A DNA stretch of 6,965 bases from Aphodosoma sp051870875. Lineage in GTDB: Bacteria; Bacteroidota; Bacteroidia; Bacteroidales; Paludibacteraceae. The stretch covers positions 1 through 6,965 of the forward strand of contig JBJECG010000041.1 of assembly GCA_051870875.1 (NCBI GenBank), in the 5' to 3' direction. Below are positions 6,223 through 6,965 of the stretch, one piece after another. The translations under genes were made by a program, and so were the position numbers. Positions within the stretch are counted from its first letter, which is position 1, and each line of letters starts with the position of its first letter. The notes beneath the pieces were generated by a model. The model saw only the letters and a program-made list of their open reading frames with translations, was not told the origin of the DNA and ran no database searches.

Positions 6223-6260
6223 AACCGGATACAATACACTATATGTATTTAACCGGATAC
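6223..6260. repeat. 10-bp direct repeat flanking a short palindrome
   Basis: AACCGGATAC occurs at 6223-6232 and again at 6251-6260, with starts 28 bases apart. Between the copies lies AATACA-ctata-TGTATT (6233-6249), a perfect 6-bp inverted repeat with a 5-base loop. The layout looks like a compound protein-binding site. No adjacent gene start identifies a target promoter. Confidence 0.5.
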
Positions 6261-6337
6261 CCGTCTGAAAATGTTGTGATACATCCGTTTCTACGTTAAA
6301 AACAAGTGTGCGGGCCGATGTCCCGGATTTGGCGTTT

Positions 6338-6345
6338 TAAGTTTG
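6338..6345 (+). promoter_or_regulatory. Plus-strand -7-like box TAAGTTTG
   Basis: An exact TAnnTTTG match with only a weak -33 (GATG at 6317-6320, 17 bases upstream). A transcript from near 6351 would be about 85 bases long and end at the hairpin 6393-6435. It would contain a seven-codon frame (MEKVVCR, 6368-6391) that stops two bases before the stem. Its activity is speculative. Confidence 0.22.
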
Positions 6346-6392
6346 TCTGTCCGACATTGAGGTGCAAATGGAAAAAGTAGTGTGCCGTTAAC

Positions 6393-6435
6393 TGAAATGC
6401 CCCGGAAAAGTTTCTGACTTTTCCGGGGCATTTCA
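6393..6435 (-). terminator. Perfect 19-bp hairpin, probable terminator of the alpha/beta hydrolase gene
   Basis: TGAAATGCCCCGGAAAAGT (6393-6411) and its exact reverse complement (6417-6435) form an uninterrupted 19-bp stem with a 5-base loop (TTCTG). Read on the minus strand, it begins 49 bases after the hydrolase stop codon. The 3' side has only a short T-rich run inside the stem (CATTTCA) rather than a clean U-tract, so strength is uncertain. The symmetry allows use from the plus strand as well. Confidence 0.7.
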
Positions 6436-6484
6436 TAATGATACAAACTTGTCGCTTTATTCCGGGTTTATATCGGACAGTTCG

Positions 6485-6965
6485 TTATTTCAAATATTCA
6501 TTGAAAAACTTCTCTATCTTGTCGAACGGTATGATGTCCGTCCGGTCGTACAAATCGGTATGTACGGCTCCTGGTATAATCAACAGTTCCTTGTTGTCGC
6601 CTTTCAACTTTTTGAATGTGTCTTCGCTGAAATAACGGGAGTGGGCGTTTTCTCCATGAATGAGCAGCACAGCACTCTCTATTTCATGGGCATACGCTAA
6701 TATCGGCATATTCATGAAAGGTAATGAGGATGTTACGTTCCAGCCCCCGTTGGAGTTGAGCGAGCGTTTGTGATAACCGCGGGCGGTCTTGTAGTAAGCG
6801 TAATAGTCTTTCACGAACTGTGGCGCATCATCAGGCAGCGGGTCTGCAACACCTCCGGCAAGCGCGTATTTCCCTTCTTTGAAGTCTTTTGTCCGTTGGA
6901 CGTTCAGCGCACGGCGTTTCTCCATCCTCTTTTCGGCGCTGTCTTCTGTATCGAAGTAGCCGTTG
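6485..6965 (-). CDS. Alpha/beta hydrolase, C-terminal part (partial, 5' end outside window)
   Basis: The frame enters at the right edge (NGYFDTEDSAEKRMEKRR is continuous through the window end), so the ATG at 6925 is internal and the start is not in this window. About 159 residues are seen. They match the C-terminal half of a serine alpha/beta hydrolase of the YcjY/DUF1100-like type. AVLLIHGENAHSRYFSED is the strand-7 region that normally carries the acidic catalytic residue, and LLIIPGAVHTDLYD holds the catalytic His (codon at 6562-6560). A cap-like segment rich in Tyr (FVKDYYAYYKTARGYH) precedes them. The nucleophile Ser lies outside. The usual Asp of 'HGExD' is Ala here, so the acid must come from a nearby residue (Glu of HGE or the Asp of SED) or be lost. 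The substrate is unknown. The perfect hairpin downstream probably terminates its transcript. Confidence 0.85.
   Translation of the reverse strand, partial: NGYFDTEDSAEKRMEKRRALNVQRTKDFKEGKYALAGGVADPLPDDAPQFVKDYYAYYKTARGYHKRSLNSNGGWNVTSSLPFMNMPILAYAHEIESAVLLIHGENAHSRYFSEDTFKKLKGDNKELLIIPGAVHTDLYDRTDIIPFDKIEKFFNEYLK

Larger units (their letters stand above)
5746..6484. other. Long gene-free region with regulatory and structured elements
   Basis: About 740 bp separates the regulator's ATG from the stop codon of the alpha/beta hydrolase. Short open frames on both strands have no recognisable domain, low-complexity or Arg/Pro-rich composition, and no start context, so I do not call genes. The region contains the regulator's promoter and leader (5746-5877), hairpin-forming GC-rich sequence (6000-6092), two plus-strand -7-like boxes (6200 and 6338), a direct repeat around a palindrome (6223-6260) and a terminator hairpin (6393-6435). 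I see nothing in 5878-5999 or 6093-6199. Confidence 0.6.

Noticed and set aside
1..6965. Defence system, CRISPR array, prophage, insertion sequence or polysaccharide-utilisation locus
   Set aside because: No repeat-spacer pattern, transposase, integrase, nuclease, SusC/SusD pair or glycoside hydrolase is present. The PCMD protein alone does not make a utilisation locus.

Overview
The window most likely comes from a member of the Bacteroidales (Bacteroides/Phocaeicola/Prevotella-like gut or oral bacterium). The evidence is a PCMD-domain secreted protein, an outer-membrane beta-barrel tail, an NrtR-type Nudix/winged-helix regulator of the kind common in Bacteroidetes, A/T-rich start regions without clear Shine-Dalgarno sequences, and two exact matches to the Bacteroidetes -7 promoter element TAnnTTTG placed ahead of minus-strand genes. 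The species cannot be fixed from the sequence alone.

Left part (1-3216, plus strand): the end of a beta-barrel outer-membrane protein is followed after 19 bp by an extended short-chain dehydrogenase/reductase (SDR) with an added C-terminal zinc-finger-like module. Another 19 bp later comes a secreted PCMD-domain protein, and 67 bp after that a small lipoprotein of unknown family. Tight spacing and shared direction suggest one operon with three cell-envelope products and one cytoplasmic enzyme. The joint role is unknown.

Middle part (3285-5745, minus strand): a thioredoxin and a threonine-aldolase-family PLP enzyme overlap by 4 bases (ATGA) and share a promoter near 4722-4751. Upstream of them, separated by a long hairpin terminator (4915-4976), is a Nudix-like regulator with an NrtR-type DNA-binding domain. 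Its Nudix box has lost key catalytic residues. Its own promoter carries a perfect 13-bp palindrome near the predicted transcription start, a good candidate for an autoregulatory operator.

Right part (5746-6965): about 740 bp contains no convincing gene. It does hold structured elements: a hairpin-rich block at 6000-6092, a 10-bp direct repeat flanking a small palindrome at 6223-6260, two plus-strand -7 matches, and a perfect 19-bp hairpin at 6393-6435. The hairpin probably terminates the minus-strand alpha/beta hydrolase that enters from the right edge.

I see no CRISPR array, insertion sequence, tRNA, rRNA, recombinase or recognisable defence or toxin-antitoxin module. The most interesting leads are the SDR-zinc-finger fusion, the degenerate-Nudix regulator with its palindrome, and the gene-free block that may carry a small RNA. 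None of these is proof of a new system.
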